The notes beneath the pieces are model-generated. The model was given only the letters and a program-made list of their open reading frames with translations, was not told where the DNA came from and made no database searches. The position numbers and the translations under genes are program-made. From Clostridium thermobutyricum DSM 4928 (GTDB lineage: Bacteria; Bacillota; Clostridia; Clostridiales; Clostridiaceae): a stretch of 45,940 bases of DNA. Of this stretch, positions 1-8,309 are shown piece after piece; the stretch's first letter is position 1, and every line of letters begins with the position of its first letter. The stretch is from NCBI RefSeq assembly GCF_002050515.1, contig NZ_LTAY01000028.1:1-45940 (forward strand), given 5' to 3'.

Positions 1-2
1 GT

Positions 3-2090
3 ATACATTACTATATATGGTTTTGTAATAAAAACGATTTAAAATTTATAATTTGTGAAATAATTATAGTTTTTTTTAATATAGTAGATTCATATGTTAT
101 TTCTATACTTATAAATAAAAGAAGAAAATTAATTGAGTCTAATTTAAATGAGATAATTAACATAACTTTTTTTAAAGTATTGCCAAGCATACTAGTATTA
201 GGTTTATTTATACAATATGTTTATAATTATTTTTTTTATGGAAATCTAGATTTCAGATTTTATAACTTTGTATTATCCAATTTTTTAGGATATGTATTTT
301 CTTTTACAATATACTATATATTTATCAAAATAGATGAAATAAAAATAAAGTTTTCAACTAATTTTTATATATTTGTTGTAATTATATTTTTATTTAATGT
401 ACAAGAGGTTTATTATAGAAATGTTTTTGATATGAATAGATCTCATTTAGAATATATATCTATATTTATACTTGTATTATCATGCATATTATTAAAACCA
501 GAAGAATTTATACTATTGATAATGGAAGACTTCATAATTTCATTCTTTATGGTTAATCTTTTTTTAGGAAGATTAGATGGATATCTTAAAGAATATCTAG
601 TATCAGATTTACAATTATTCTATGTAGTAGTATTAACGACCTGTTTTTTCTTAGCTATTTTAAAAAATAAAAATAAAGATTTAATAAAAGAGATAAGTAT
701 AAAAAATGAAAAATTAAAAGAAGAAGCTAAAGAAAATAAAGAGATGCTTCAAAAAGTGGATATTTTAATTGATTCAATAAAGAATACTGCTTTTATTGCA
801 AATGAAAATGGAGATATAATATATTCAAATAATTCTTTCAATAAGCTTATAAAAGAAAATAATATATATTCTATTGAGTGTTTTAAAGAAGCTTTAGAAG
901 AGTTAGAAAAGTGCAAAATAAAAAGTATAAGAAAAGAAATTATGATTGATGACACTTATATAATGCAAGAAATATTTATTACTCGATATATGGACAAGCT
1001 ATTTATATCTGGAATAGGTACTGATATAAATAGAATTAAAACAGTACAAGAAAAGCTAAAAAAGGCAAAAGAAAATGCTGAGGAAGCTAATAAAGAAAAA
1101 ACATCTCTTTTGGCAAGAATAAGTCATGAGCTTAAGACTCCCATGAATACTATATCTGGAATAAATTACTTATTAGAAGAGACTATGTTAACTAAAAAAC
1201 AAAAGGAATATACAAAAAAGATTGATAGAGCTTCAAATTTACTATTAAAAATGATAGATGATATTCTTTATGTTTCAAAAGAAAAAGAGGCTAAATTAAA
1301 AACTGAAAATAGAGTAATAAGCTTAAAAAAAGTAATAGATACAGTAATATTAATAAAAGAAGATGAAATAGATAAAAAATGCATAGACTTTATAAAAGAA
1401 ATAGATGAAGATATTCCTAAAAAAGTTATAGGTGATGAATTTAGATTAGAACAAATTTTTATAAATTTAATTGGTAATTCTATAAAATTTACTGAAAAAG
1501 GATATATAAAATTCACTATAAAGGTCATTAAAAGAGAAAGAAATTTATGTAAAGTTAAATTTATTGTAGAAGATACTGGAATAGGTATATCTAAAGAAAA
1601 AATAGAAAAAATATTTGAACCATTTACTCAAGGGGATGAATCAATAACTAGAAAATATGGGGGGACAGGATTAGGTTTAACAATATGCAAGAATATAGTT
1701 GAAGAATTAGGGGGAGAAATATTTGTTGAAAGTAAAGAAGGGAAAGGAAGTAAATTCAATGTAATTCTTACTTTAAAAGAAATATTTACAGAGGCTTCAA
1801 ATGAGAGAATTTTAATAAAAAAATCTAGTAAAATGTTAATACCTAAAAATTTAAATGAAAATCTATTAGAAAAAGATATAGATTTTCAGGAGATAAAACT
1901 ATATTTAGATAAATTAAAATTAGCAATTAAAAATGATGTAGGGGAAGCTATAGATATCTTTGATTATATATATAGAAAATTAGAAAAAACAGAATTTGAA
2001 GACGATATAGTTAAAATAAAAAAATTAATGGATGAATTTGATTTAGAAAAAGCAATAGAAGAAGTAAATAATTTAGAAAATAAATTTTGA
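3..2090 (+). CDS. Membrane sensor histidine kinase (5'-truncated by window edge)
   Basis: A sensor kinase predicted to autophosphorylate on histidine. The frame stays open from base 3, so the gene starts left of the window and the TTG at 180 is not a convincing start. Numbering from base 180, hydrophobic segments fill about the first 165 residues, continuing a membrane domain begun upstream. A coiled coil and a PAS-like stretch (about 195-270) follow. The HisKA H-box SHELKTP has its His at residue 316. The HATPase has an N-box (NLIGNSIKFTEKG), a G1 box (DTGIGIS) and a G2 box (GGTGLGLTI). The last ~70 residues form an acidic helical tail like that which follows the receiver domain in many hybrid kinases, but no receiver is present here. 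The next gene, 19 bases on, supplies a receiver and is the likely partner. The signal sensed is unknown. Confidence 0.9.
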   Translation: MHYYIWFCNKNDLKFIICEIIIVFFNIVDSYVISILINKRRKLIESNLNEIINITFFKVLPSILVLGLFIQYVYNYFFYGNLDFRFYNFVLSNFLGYVFSFTIYYIFIKIDEIKIKFSTNFYIFVVIIFLFNVQEVYYRNVFDMNRSHLEYISIFILVLSCILLKPEEFILLIMEDFIISFFMVNLFLGRLDGYLKEYLVSDLQLFYVVVLTTCFFLAILKNKNKDLIKEISIKNEKLKEEAKENKEMLQKVDILIDSIKNTAFIANENGDIIYSNNSFNKLIKENNIYSIECFKEALEELEKCKIKSIRKEIMIDDTYIMQEIFITRYMDKLFISGIGTDINRIKTVQEKLKKAKENAEEANKEKTSLLARISHELKTPMNTISGINYLLEETMLTKKQKEYTKKIDRASNLLLKMIDDILYVSKEKEAKLKTENRVISLKKVIDTVILIKEDEIDKKCIDFIKEIDEDIPKKVIGDEFRLEQIFINLIGNSIKFTEKGYIKFTIKVIKRERNLCKVKFIVEDTGIGISKEKIEKIFEPFTQGDESITRKYGGTGLGLTICKNIVEELGGEIFVESKEGKGSKFNVILTLKEIFTEASNERILIKKSSKMLIPKNLNENLLEKDIDFQEIKLYLDKLKLAIKNDVGEAIDIFDYIYRKLEKTEFEDDIVKIKKLMDEFDLEKAIEEVNNLENKF

Positions 2091-2109
2091 AAGTATAGGA
2101 TTTATAAAG

Positions 2110-3183
2110 ATGAATAGAAAAAATAATAAAATTTTAATTATTGATGATGTTTCAGATAATGTAAAAGTTTTAGTTGAAATATTAAAAAATGAATATAAAA
2201 TAAATGTAGCATTAAATGGAGTTAAGGGAATAGAGCTTGCAAAATCTTGGGGACCAGATTTAATATTATTAGATGTTATGATGCCAGAGATGGATGGATA
2301 TGAAGTTTGTAAAATATTAAAAAGTACAGAGGAAACAAAACATATACCAGTAATACTTTTAACTGCTTTAAGCAATATAAAAGATGAGTATTTAGGAATA
2401 AGTTTAGGAGCTATAGATTATATAACTAAACCTGTTCACCCTAAATTAATAAGAGCTAGAATAAAAAATTATATAAAATTAAAAGAATATAGTGATAATT
2501 TAGAAAGACTTGTTAATGAAAAAATAAAAGAGATAGAGCAATTTAATAGTTCTTTTATTGATACACTTGCACTTATAGCTGAAACTAGAGATTCAGATTT
2601 AGGGTGTCATATTGAAAGATGTAAAGAATATGCTAAAGTTATGTTAGGATATATGGGAAAAATAGATAAATATAAAGAAGTTATAGATTATGAAAATACA
2701 TATGCTATTGTTAAAGCAGTTGCGCTACATGATATAGGGAAAATAGGAATACCAGATAATATATTACTTAAGAATGGTAAACTTACAGATGAAGAATTTG
2801 AAGTTATGAAAGGTCATTCTTATTATGGATATAAAATATTAAAAAATGCAGAAGGAAAATTTGGAGGAAAAGAAAATAGGCTTCTTGCTTGTGCTAAAGA
2901 AATTGCTTATTATCATCATGAACAATGGGATGGAAATGGATATCCTTTAGGTTTAAAAGAAGAAAATATTCCTTTGTCAGCTAGAATAATGATGATAATT
3001 GATGTTTTTGATGCAATAGTAAGTAAAAGAGTTTATAAAAGTGCAAAAGATCCACAAGTTGCTATTAATTTTATAGAAGAATTTAGTGGAAAGAAATTTG
3101 ATCCTGATTTAGTAAAAGTTTTTTTAGAAGTTAAAGATGAATTTTTAATAATAGCACACAAATATGCAGATGAAGAAAATTAA
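2110..3183 (+). CDS. Response regulator with HD-GYP phosphodiesterase domain
   Basis: 357 residues. An N-terminal receiver (about 6-120) has acidic residues D12/D13 and the phospho-acceptor D55 in the motif LDVMMP, with the conserved Lys in TKPVH. A short coiled linker leads to an HD-GYP domain (about 150-345). It has H207-D208 in ALHDIGKIGIPD and the complete signature HHEQWDGNGYP at 269-279, so metal binding and c-di-GMP hydrolysis are expected from family knowledge. There is no DNA-binding domain. It follows the kinase gene by 19 bases, and the pair probably forms one two-component system whose output is cyclic dinucleotide turnover. No terminator is evident before the SAM riboswitch promoter at 3202. 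Confidence 0.92.
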   Translation: MNRKNNKILIIDDVSDNVKVLVEILKNEYKINVALNGVKGIELAKSWGPDLILLDVMMPEMDGYEVCKILKSTEETKHIPVILLTALSNIKDEYLGISLGAIDYITKPVHPKLIRARIKNYIKLKEYSDNLERLVNEKIKEIEQFNSSFIDTLALIAETRDSDLGCHIERCKEYAKVMLGYMGKIDKYKEVIDYENTYAIVKAVALHDIGKIGIPDNILLKNGKLTDEEFEVMKGHSYYGYKILKNAEGKFGGKENRLLACAKEIAYYHHEQWDGNGYPLGLKEENIPLSARIMMIIDVFDAIVSKRVYKSAKDPQVAINFIEEFSGKKFDPDLVKVFLEVKDEFLIIAHKYADEEN

Positions 3184-3201
3184 AATATTTTAAAAAAATA
3201 G

Positions 3202-3230
3202 TTGACAAGCTGTTAAAAAAATAATATATT
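3202..3230 (+). promoter_or_regulatory. Sigma-A-type promoter of the metNIQ leader
   Basis: TTGACA at 3202-3207, a 17-base spacer and TATATT at 3225-3230. Transcription would start near 3237, just upstream of the SAM-I aptamer. Confidence 0.75.
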
Positions 3231-3261
3231 TATAACAAGAAAACGGAAAACTTAATAAATA

Positions 3262-3383
3262 CTTATCAAGAGTGGTGGAGGGACTGGCCCTATGAAACCC
3301 GGCAACCTGTAAATTAAAATATAGTATTTTTATATTTATTTTTACGTGGTGCTAAATCCTGCAACAAAATGTTGGGAGATGAG
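3262..3383 (+). promoter_or_regulatory. SAM-I (S-box) riboswitch aptamer
   Basis: The S-box signature is visible: CTTATCAAGAG, then GGAGGGACTGGCCC, then ATGAAACCCGGCAACC. The outer P1 helix pairs CTTATC (3262-3267) with GATGAG (3378-3383). S-adenosylmethionine binding is expected to stabilise the aptamer and permit the terminator at 3408-3441, switching off the methionine importer when SAM is abundant. It lies directly before metNIQ, a common S-box target. Confidence 0.95.
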
Positions 3384-3407
3384 AGAAAAGTTAATAGGGT
3401 ATATTCC

Positions 3408-3441
3408 ATGCACTAGAGATTTGTTCTCTAGTGCATTTTTT
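3408..3441 (+). terminator. Riboswitch expression-platform terminator
   Basis: A perfect 12-bp stem, ATGCACTAGAGA (3408-3419) with TCTCTAGTGCAT (3425-3436), has a 5-base loop and is followed by a T run. It sits between the SAM-I aptamer and metN and is the regulated terminator. Confidence 0.93.
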
Positions 3442-3460
3442 AATTTTGGGGGTGGAAAAA

Positions 3461-4423
3461 ATGATAAAAATAACAAGTTTGGATAAGAGTTTTGGCAATA
3501 ATAATGTTTTAAAAAATATTTCTCTTGAAATAAAAGAAGGAGAAATATATGGAATAATAGGTCATAGTGGAGCAGGAAAAAGTACTTTGCTAAGATGTAT
3601 AAATGGATTAGAAGGGTATAATAGTGGTTCTTTAACTGTTATGGGACAAGAAATAAAAGATTTAAATTCAAATGAAATAAGAAATTTACGAAGAAATTTA
3701 GGAATGATATTTCAAAATTTTAATCTTTTAAATAGAAAAACTGTTTTTGAAAATATAGCTCTTCCTTTAGAAGTATGGAAGTATGATAAAAAGAAAATTG
3801 AAAATAAAGTACATGAGCTTTTAAAATTAGTTGGATTAGAGGAAAAGAAAAATAGTAAACCAAAAGAATTAAGTGGAGGACAAAAGCAAAGAGTTGCAAT
3901 AGCTAGAGCTTTAGCATTAGAACCTAAAATTTTACTTTGTGATGAAGCAACTTCTGCATTAGATCCTAAAACAACAAAAGATATTTTAGAGTTACTTTTA
4001 GAAATAAATAAAAGATTAAATATAACTATAGTTATGGTAACTCATCAAATGGAAGTTGTAAAAGAAGTTTGCGAAACAGTAACTCTTCTTGATGGTGGAG
4101 TTGTAAAGTCACAAGGAAAAGCTAAAGATTTATTCTTAAAGCCAGAGACTCATCTTAAAAAGTTTTTAGGAGAAGATGAAGACAATGTTCTTCCAAAGGA
4201 AGGAATAAATATTAGAATATTTTTCCCAAGTGACTTTTCAGAAAATGCGATTATAACAAAACTAGCTAGAGATTTAGATGTTGATTTTTCAATAGTATTT
4301 GGAAAACTTGAAAAGTTTAGAGAAGATATTTTAGGAAGTCTTGTTATAAACATCAATGAAGAAGATAAAGAAAAGATAGTTAAATATTTAGAAAATAAAG
4401 AAGTTAAGTTGGAGGTGCTTTAA
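3461..4423 (+). CDS. metN: Methionine ABC transporter ATP-binding protein MetN
   Basis: 320 residues. The cytoplasmic ATPase subunit of the methionine importer. Walker A is GHSGAGKST, followed by a Q-loop (IFQNFN), the signature LSGGQKQR, Walker B ILLCDE and a switch His in VTHQ. The last ~80 residues form the C-terminal ACT-like NIL domain typical of MetN, where methionine binding inhibits transport. The ATG at 3461 follows GGGGGTGG. An in-frame GTG at 3431 lies inside the riboswitch terminator and is not a credible start. First gene of the metNIQ operon; the permease follows after 1 base. Confidence 0.95.
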   Translation: MIKITSLDKSFGNNNVLKNISLEIKEGEIYGIIGHSGAGKSTLLRCINGLEGYNSGSLTVMGQEIKDLNSNEIRNLRRNLGMIFQNFNLLNRKTVFENIALPLEVWKYDKKKIENKVHELLKLVGLEEKKNSKPKELSGGQKQRVAIARALALEPKILLCDEATSALDPKTTKDILELLLEINKRLNITIVMVTHQMEVVKEVCETVTLLDGGVVKSQGKAKDLFLKPETHLKKFLGEDEDNVLPKEGINIRIFFPSDFSENAIITKLARDLDVDFSIVFGKLEKFREDILGSLVININEEDKEKIVKYLENKEVKLEVL

Positions 4424-4424
4424 T

Positions 4425-5063
4425 ATGAATAAAGAGATTTTAACTGCAATACAGGACACAGCAGTAATGGTTTTATTTTCAACAATATTTGCAACAATAT
4501 TAGGGTTTATTCCAGCTATAATACTTACTTTAACAGCTAAAGATGGACTTAAGCCAAATAAAACTATATATGGGATTTTAGATTTTATAATAAATATTCT
4601 TAGAAGTTTTCCATTTATCATATTAATGGTTGTATTATTTCCATTATCAAGAATATTAGTTGGAACTTCTATAGGAGTTAAAGCAGCTATAATTCCTTTA
4701 ACAGTAGGAACTGCACCTTTCATAGCTAGAATAATAGAAAATGCATTAAGAGAAGTTGATAAAGGAATAATAGAAGCTGCAAAATCTTTTGGAGCAACAG
4801 ATTTTCAAATAATATTTAAAGTTCTTTTAAAAGAAGCTATACCTTCAATTGTATCTGGATTAACTTTAACAGTAATTAGCGTAATTGGATATTCAGCAAT
4901 GGCTGGAGCAATTGGTGCTGGTGGACTTGGAGATGTTGCTATAAGATATGGATATCATAGAAATGATAAACAGGTTTTAATTATTACAGTAATATTATTA
5001 ATAATAATTGTACAAGTACTTCAAAGCTTGGGAAATTATTTATATAAAAGATTATCTAAATAA
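4425..5063 (+). CDS. metI: Methionine ABC transporter permease MetI
   Basis: 212 residues with about five transmembrane helices, the usual size for MetI. The cytoplasmic EAA loop that docks on the ATPase is visible as EAAKSFGATDFQIIFKVLL. RBS GGAGGTG precedes the ATG, and the gene begins 1 base after metN ends, suggesting translational coupling. It forms the membrane channel of the D/L-methionine importer. Confidence 0.95.
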   Translation: MNKEILTAIQDTAVMVLFSTIFATILGFIPAIILTLTAKDGLKPNKTIYGILDFIINILRSFPFIILMVVLFPLSRILVGTSIGVKAAIIPLTVGTAPFIARIIENALREVDKGIIEAAKSFGATDFQIIFKVLLKEAIPSIVSGLTLTVISVIGYSAMAGAIGAGGLGDVAIRYGYHRNDKQVLIITVILLIIIVQVLQSLGNYLYKRLSK

Positions 5064-5079
5064 AAAGGGGGAATTTATA

Positions 5080-5895
5080 ATGAAGAGGAAAACAATAATT
5101 ACAGGAATATTAATAGGGGCATTAGCTTTTGCTTTAGGTGGATGTGGGGCGTCATCTGAAGCAAAAGATGATAAAACAATAAAAATAGGAGTATCACCTG
5201 TACCACATAAAGAAATAGTAGAACAAATAAAACCTGATTTAGAAGAGAAAGGATATAAAGTTGAAGTAATTGAATTCAATGATTATGTTACACCAAATAC
5301 TGCATTAGCAGAAGGAAGTTTAGATGCAAACTTTTTTCAGCATATACCATATTTAGAAGATCAAAATAATACTAAAGGATTAAATTTAGATTATACTGCA
5401 CAAATTCACTTAGAGCCATTAGGAGCATATTCAAAAAAAATAAAAGATATTAAGGAATTAAAAGATGGGGCAATTATAGCAATTCCAAATGACCCTTCAA
5501 ATGAGGCTAGAGCTTTAAAATTATTAAGTGAAAATGGGCTTATAAAAGTTAAAGATGGTGAGCTTATAACTCCAAAAGATATAACAGAAAATAAAAGAAA
5601 CTTTACTTTTAAAGAATTAGAAGCAGCAGCTATTCCAAAAGCTTTAGATGATGTTGATTTAGCAGTTATAAATGGAAATTATGCAATTGATGCTGGATTC
5701 TCAGTTAAAAAGGATGCATTACTTGCAGAGACAAAAGATTCAGAAGCTTCAAAGCCATATGGAAATGTTTTAGCAGTAAAAAAAGAAAATAAAGATACTC
5801 AAAAAATTAAAGATTTAACAGAAGCTTTAACTTCTGATAAAGTTAGAGAATTTATAAATGAAAATTATGATGGAAATGTTATACCAGTATTTTAA
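5080..5895 (+). CDS. metQ: Methionine-binding lipoprotein MetQ (NlpA family)
   Basis: 271 residues. An N-terminal signal peptide has the lipobox LGGC, with the lipidated Cys at residue 22, so the protein should be anchored on the outer face of the membrane. The mature part matches the NlpA substrate-binding family (KIGVSPVPHKEI near the start, then FNDYVTPNTAL and DANFFQHIPYL). The ATG at 5080 follows AAAGGGGG. A longer in-frame extension to 5008 overlaps metI and would destroy the signal peptide. Last gene of the SAM-regulated operon. Confidence 0.94.
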   Translation: MKRKTIITGILIGALAFALGGCGASSEAKDDKTIKIGVSPVPHKEIVEQIKPDLEEKGYKVEVIEFNDYVTPNTALAEGSLDANFFQHIPYLEDQNNTKGLNLDYTAQIHLEPLGAYSKKIKDIKELKDGAIIAIPNDPSNEARALKLLSENGLIKVKDGELITPKDITENKRNFTFKELEAAAIPKALDDVDLAVINGNYAIDAGFSVKKDALLAETKDSEASKPYGNVLAVKKENKDTQKIKDLTEALTSDKVREFINENYDGNVIPVF

Positions 5896-5933
5896 CTTTA
5901 TAATGAGAAAATAATTTATAAAAAATATATAAA

Positions 5934-5969
5934 AATACTACAAAATTTAAATGTTTTGTAGTATTTTTT
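5934..5969 (+). terminator. metNIQ operon terminator
   Basis: A 12-bp stem, AATACTACAAAA with TTTTGTAGTATT, followed by a T run. Confidence 0.9.
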
Positions 5970-6059
5970 ATTTTGAAATAATTATATCAGTCATTTTATT
6001 TTACAAGTTTTTAATAAAAAGGTAAAATAAAAAAGAATATAAAAGTTGGAGGGTGGAAT

Positions 6060-7115
6060 ATGAATATATCGAATGTTTTGGTTCAATTAACTGGAGATGA
6101 TATATTAAGTGTCATAAATGATTTTGTTAAAATTGACGGATTAGATTTATCATCAGTTATTATAGATAATGGAATACATATAAAAGGAAGCTTTAAAAAA
6201 GTTATAAAAATAAACTTTGAAGGAACTATTTCAGATATGAATGTAATAGATGAAAAAGTTCATTGTAGATTTTCTTCATTTAAGGTGTACAAGCTAGGTT
6301 TATTTAGAGTTTTTAGAAGCTTAGGAGTTAAAATAGCATTAAAGTTTATTGGAGACTTAGGATTTGAAGGGACAAAAGATAAGCTTATAATAGATGTAGA
6401 TAAAGTTTTGGAAGATGTAAAAATAATAAAATTAAAAGTAAAAGACTTCTATATAAAAGGAGATAGAGTTTTTGCTGAAGTTAAAGATATAAATTTAAAC
6501 TTAAAAGGAAATACTTTAGAAGAGAAGAGTGAAGAAAAAGAAACTTTAAGTGATACAGTAAATAAAGAAGGTTCAAAAGAAACTGCAGAAGAAGTAGCAG
6601 CTGAAGTTGTTGAAGAAGAAGTTGGTGAGGAAGAAACAGAAGAACTAGAAGCTTTATTAATAGAAGAAAAAACAGAAGACTTTTATAATAAAGGAAGAGA
6701 TTTTACAAAAGAAAAATTAGATGAAAAATTACCACCAAAAGCAAAGCCATTTTCGGAGTATTTGCTTGTAGTTCCTGATTTAATAGCATTAATAGTTAGA
6801 CTTCTAAAAGATGAAAGAGTTCCTATGAAAACTAAATTAACTGTTTCAGGAAGTATAGCGTATATTGCTTTTCCAAATGATTTAATACCTAGTAAAATAC
6901 CTTTTATAGGAACTATAGATGATATAGCAGTATTATTTTTTGCTTTAAATAGAATAGCAAAAAATGTTCCATTAAAAGTTTTAGTTGAAAATTGGTCAGG
7001 AAAAAATGAATTATTAATTGTATTAAAAGAAGGATTAGATTATGTAATAAACTTTACAGGAGCTAAAAATTTAGAAAAAATATTTAGTGTAATTGAAGAA
7101 TTACAGACATTATAA
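6060..7115 (+). CDS. DUF1232 (YkvA-like) protein with novel N-terminal domain
   Basis: 351 residues. Residues 1-150 are beta-rich with a repeating hydrophobic pattern and no recognised catalytic motif. They may be a lipid- or polysaccharide-facing beta domain, which is a guess. A very acidic Glu/Val linker runs from about 155 to 210. Residues ~235-300 match DUF1232: an amphipathic helix, then a hydrophobic segment with the hallmark FPNDLIPSKIPFIGTIDD. That domain is thought to insert in or lie on membranes, and its function is unknown. RBS GGAGGGTGG precedes the ATG. It is followed after 13 bases by the RNase H-like gene, so the two are probably cotranscribed. Confidence 0.8.
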   Translation: MNISNVLVQLTGDDILSVINDFVKIDGLDLSSVIIDNGIHIKGSFKKVIKINFEGTISDMNVIDEKVHCRFSSFKVYKLGLFRVFRSLGVKIALKFIGDLGFEGTKDKLIIDVDKVLEDVKIIKLKVKDFYIKGDRVFAEVKDINLNLKGNTLEEKSEEKETLSDTVNKEGSKETAEEVAAEVVEEEVGEEETEELEALLIEEKTEDFYNKGRDFTKEKLDEKLPPKAKPFSEYLLVVPDLIALIVRLLKDERVPMKTKLTVSGSIAYIAFPNDLIPSKIPFIGTIDDIAVLFFALNRIAKNVPLKVLVENWSGKNELLIVLKEGLDYVINFTGAKNLEKIFSVIEELQTL

Positions 7116-7128
7116 AGAGGAGTTAAAC

Positions 7129-7770
7129 ATGGCAGGAAAATTCTATTCAGTATATAAAGGTAAATCAGGAGAACCAAAAATATTTACTTCATGGGATGAA
7201 TGTAAAAAAGAAGTAATAGGGTTTAAAGGAGCTATATATAAAAGTTTTAAAACAAAGGAAGAAGCAGAACAGTTTATATTATTAAATGTAAATAGTAGTA
7301 GCGGAGTTAAAAAAGATGCTTCTTTAAAAGAAGAAAGTTTTATAGCAGATGAAGGACTTACAGCTTATGTTGATGGAAGTTTTTCATTAGAAAAGAAAAA
7401 TTATTCTTATGGAATGGTATGTATAGAAAATGGAGAAGTAGTTTTTACTGCTAATGGAGTAGGAACAGATAAAAATGCAATATCATTAAGAAATGTATCT
7501 GGTGAAGTAAATGGTGCAATGAAAGCTGTTGAATATGCAATAGAAAATAATTTTAAGCAAATAACTATAGTTTTTGATTATCAAGGAATTGAATCTTGGG
7601 CTTTAGGTACATGGAAAAGAAATAATGATATAACTAAAAATTATAATGAATTTATGCAAGAGAAAATGAAAGAAATAAAAATAAACTTTAAGAAAGTTAA
7701 AGGACACTCTGGAGATAAATTTAATGATATGGCAGATAAGTTAGCAAAAGAAGCTTTAGGAATAATTTAA
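7129..7770 (+). CDS. Viroplasmin-domain ribonuclease HI
   Basis: 213 residues. The N-terminal ~50 residues (KFYSVYKGKSGEPKIF) are a caulimovirus viroplasmin-type domain that binds RNA:DNA hybrids in eukaryotic RNase H1. Residues ~77-212 are RNase HI with D82 (AYVDGS), E126 (SGEVNGA), D150 (VFDYQG) and the final acidic residue at D200 or D203 (NDMADKLA), plus H193 in KGHSGD. It should degrade RNA in RNA:DNA hybrids. The start at 7129 follows AGAGGAG; the in-frame ATG at 7093 is inside the upstream gene. Complete and apparently functional. Confidence 0.92.
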   Translation: MAGKFYSVYKGKSGEPKIFTSWDECKKEVIGFKGAIYKSFKTKEEAEQFILLNVNSSSGVKKDASLKEESFIADEGLTAYVDGSFSLEKKNYSYGMVCIENGEVVFTANGVGTDKNAISLRNVSGEVNGAMKAVEYAIENNFKQITIVFDYQGIESWALGTWKRNNDITKNYNEFMQEKMKEIKINFKKVKGHSGDKFNDMADKLAKEALGII

Positions 7771-7834
7771 ATGAATAAAAAATATTAATTTACAAACCAT
7801 AATATCATCTAGGAAAATAAGTGAGGTGATAAAA

Positions 7835-8011
7835 ATGGGACTTAAATTAATGACTGGATTAGCAACTGGAGCGGTAGTAGGAGCAGCTGTTGGTATGGTT
7901 ATACTACCACAACTGGATAGAAAAACTCAAAAGAAAATGAGAAAAGCAGGAAGAGTGATTATATCTGCAGCAGAAGATACTTTTGATACTATTGCATCAG
8001 CAATGAAATAA
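7835..8011 (+). CDS. Small YtxH-like membrane protein
   Basis: 58 residues. A Gly/Ala-rich membrane segment (about 8-27) is followed by a basic amphipathic tail. This is the layout of YtxH-type proteins (Gly-rich single TM). The ATG at 7835 is preceded by GAGGTGAT; the GTG at 7826 overlaps that RBS. A terminator follows directly. Function unknown. Confidence 0.75.
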   Translation: MGLKLMTGLATGAVVGAAVGMVILPQLDRKTQKKMRKAGRVIISAAEDTFDTIASAMK

Positions 8012-8025
8012 TGATTATATATGAG

Positions 8026-8070
8026 TAAGATGAGAAAATTTCTATTATGAAATTTTTTCATCTTATTTTT
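8026..8070 (+). terminator. Intrinsic terminator
   Basis: A long stem, TAAGATGAGAAAATTT with AAATTTTTTCATCTTA (with G-T pairs), followed by a T run. Confidence 0.85.
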
Positions 8071-8209
8071 TTATATTAAAAACTGAATAGAAAATATTAA
8101 TTTTAATAAAAATTAAGTTATTTTAATAAAAATAAAGAAAAAATTTATAGCAAAAATAAATATATACTAAATAAAAAATAAAAAATGAAAGCTAAATTCG
8201 ATAAAAATA

Positions 8210-8239
8210 TTGTATATATTTACAAAAACATGTTATAAT
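8210..8239 (+). promoter_or_regulatory. Candidate promoter for the XRE-TPR pair
   Basis: TTGTAT at 8210-8215, an 18-base spacer and TATAAT at 8234-8239, about 70 bases before the first regulator gene. The -35 is weak. The surrounding 8072-8309 spacer is extremely A/T rich and shows nothing else I can support. Confidence 0.45.
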
Positions 8240-8309
8240 TATAATAAATTTTAACAAATTATAAACAATTTTAAAAATATTTGAATAAAGTATGGGGTGT
8301 GTAAGATTT

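Noticed and set aside
180..182. TTG as the true start of the first kinase
   Set aside because: The frame is open to the left edge and codes for more hydrophobic residues, so the gene begins outside the window.
3431..3460. N-terminal extension of MetN from a GTG
   Set aside because: The GTG lies in the 3' arm of the riboswitch terminator. The ATG at 3461 has a strong RBS and aligns with MetN starts.
8185..8238. 17-residue ORF before the XRE-TPR genes as a signalling peptide
   Set aside because: No ribosome binding site, no hydrophobic export signal, and it overlaps the likely promoter.
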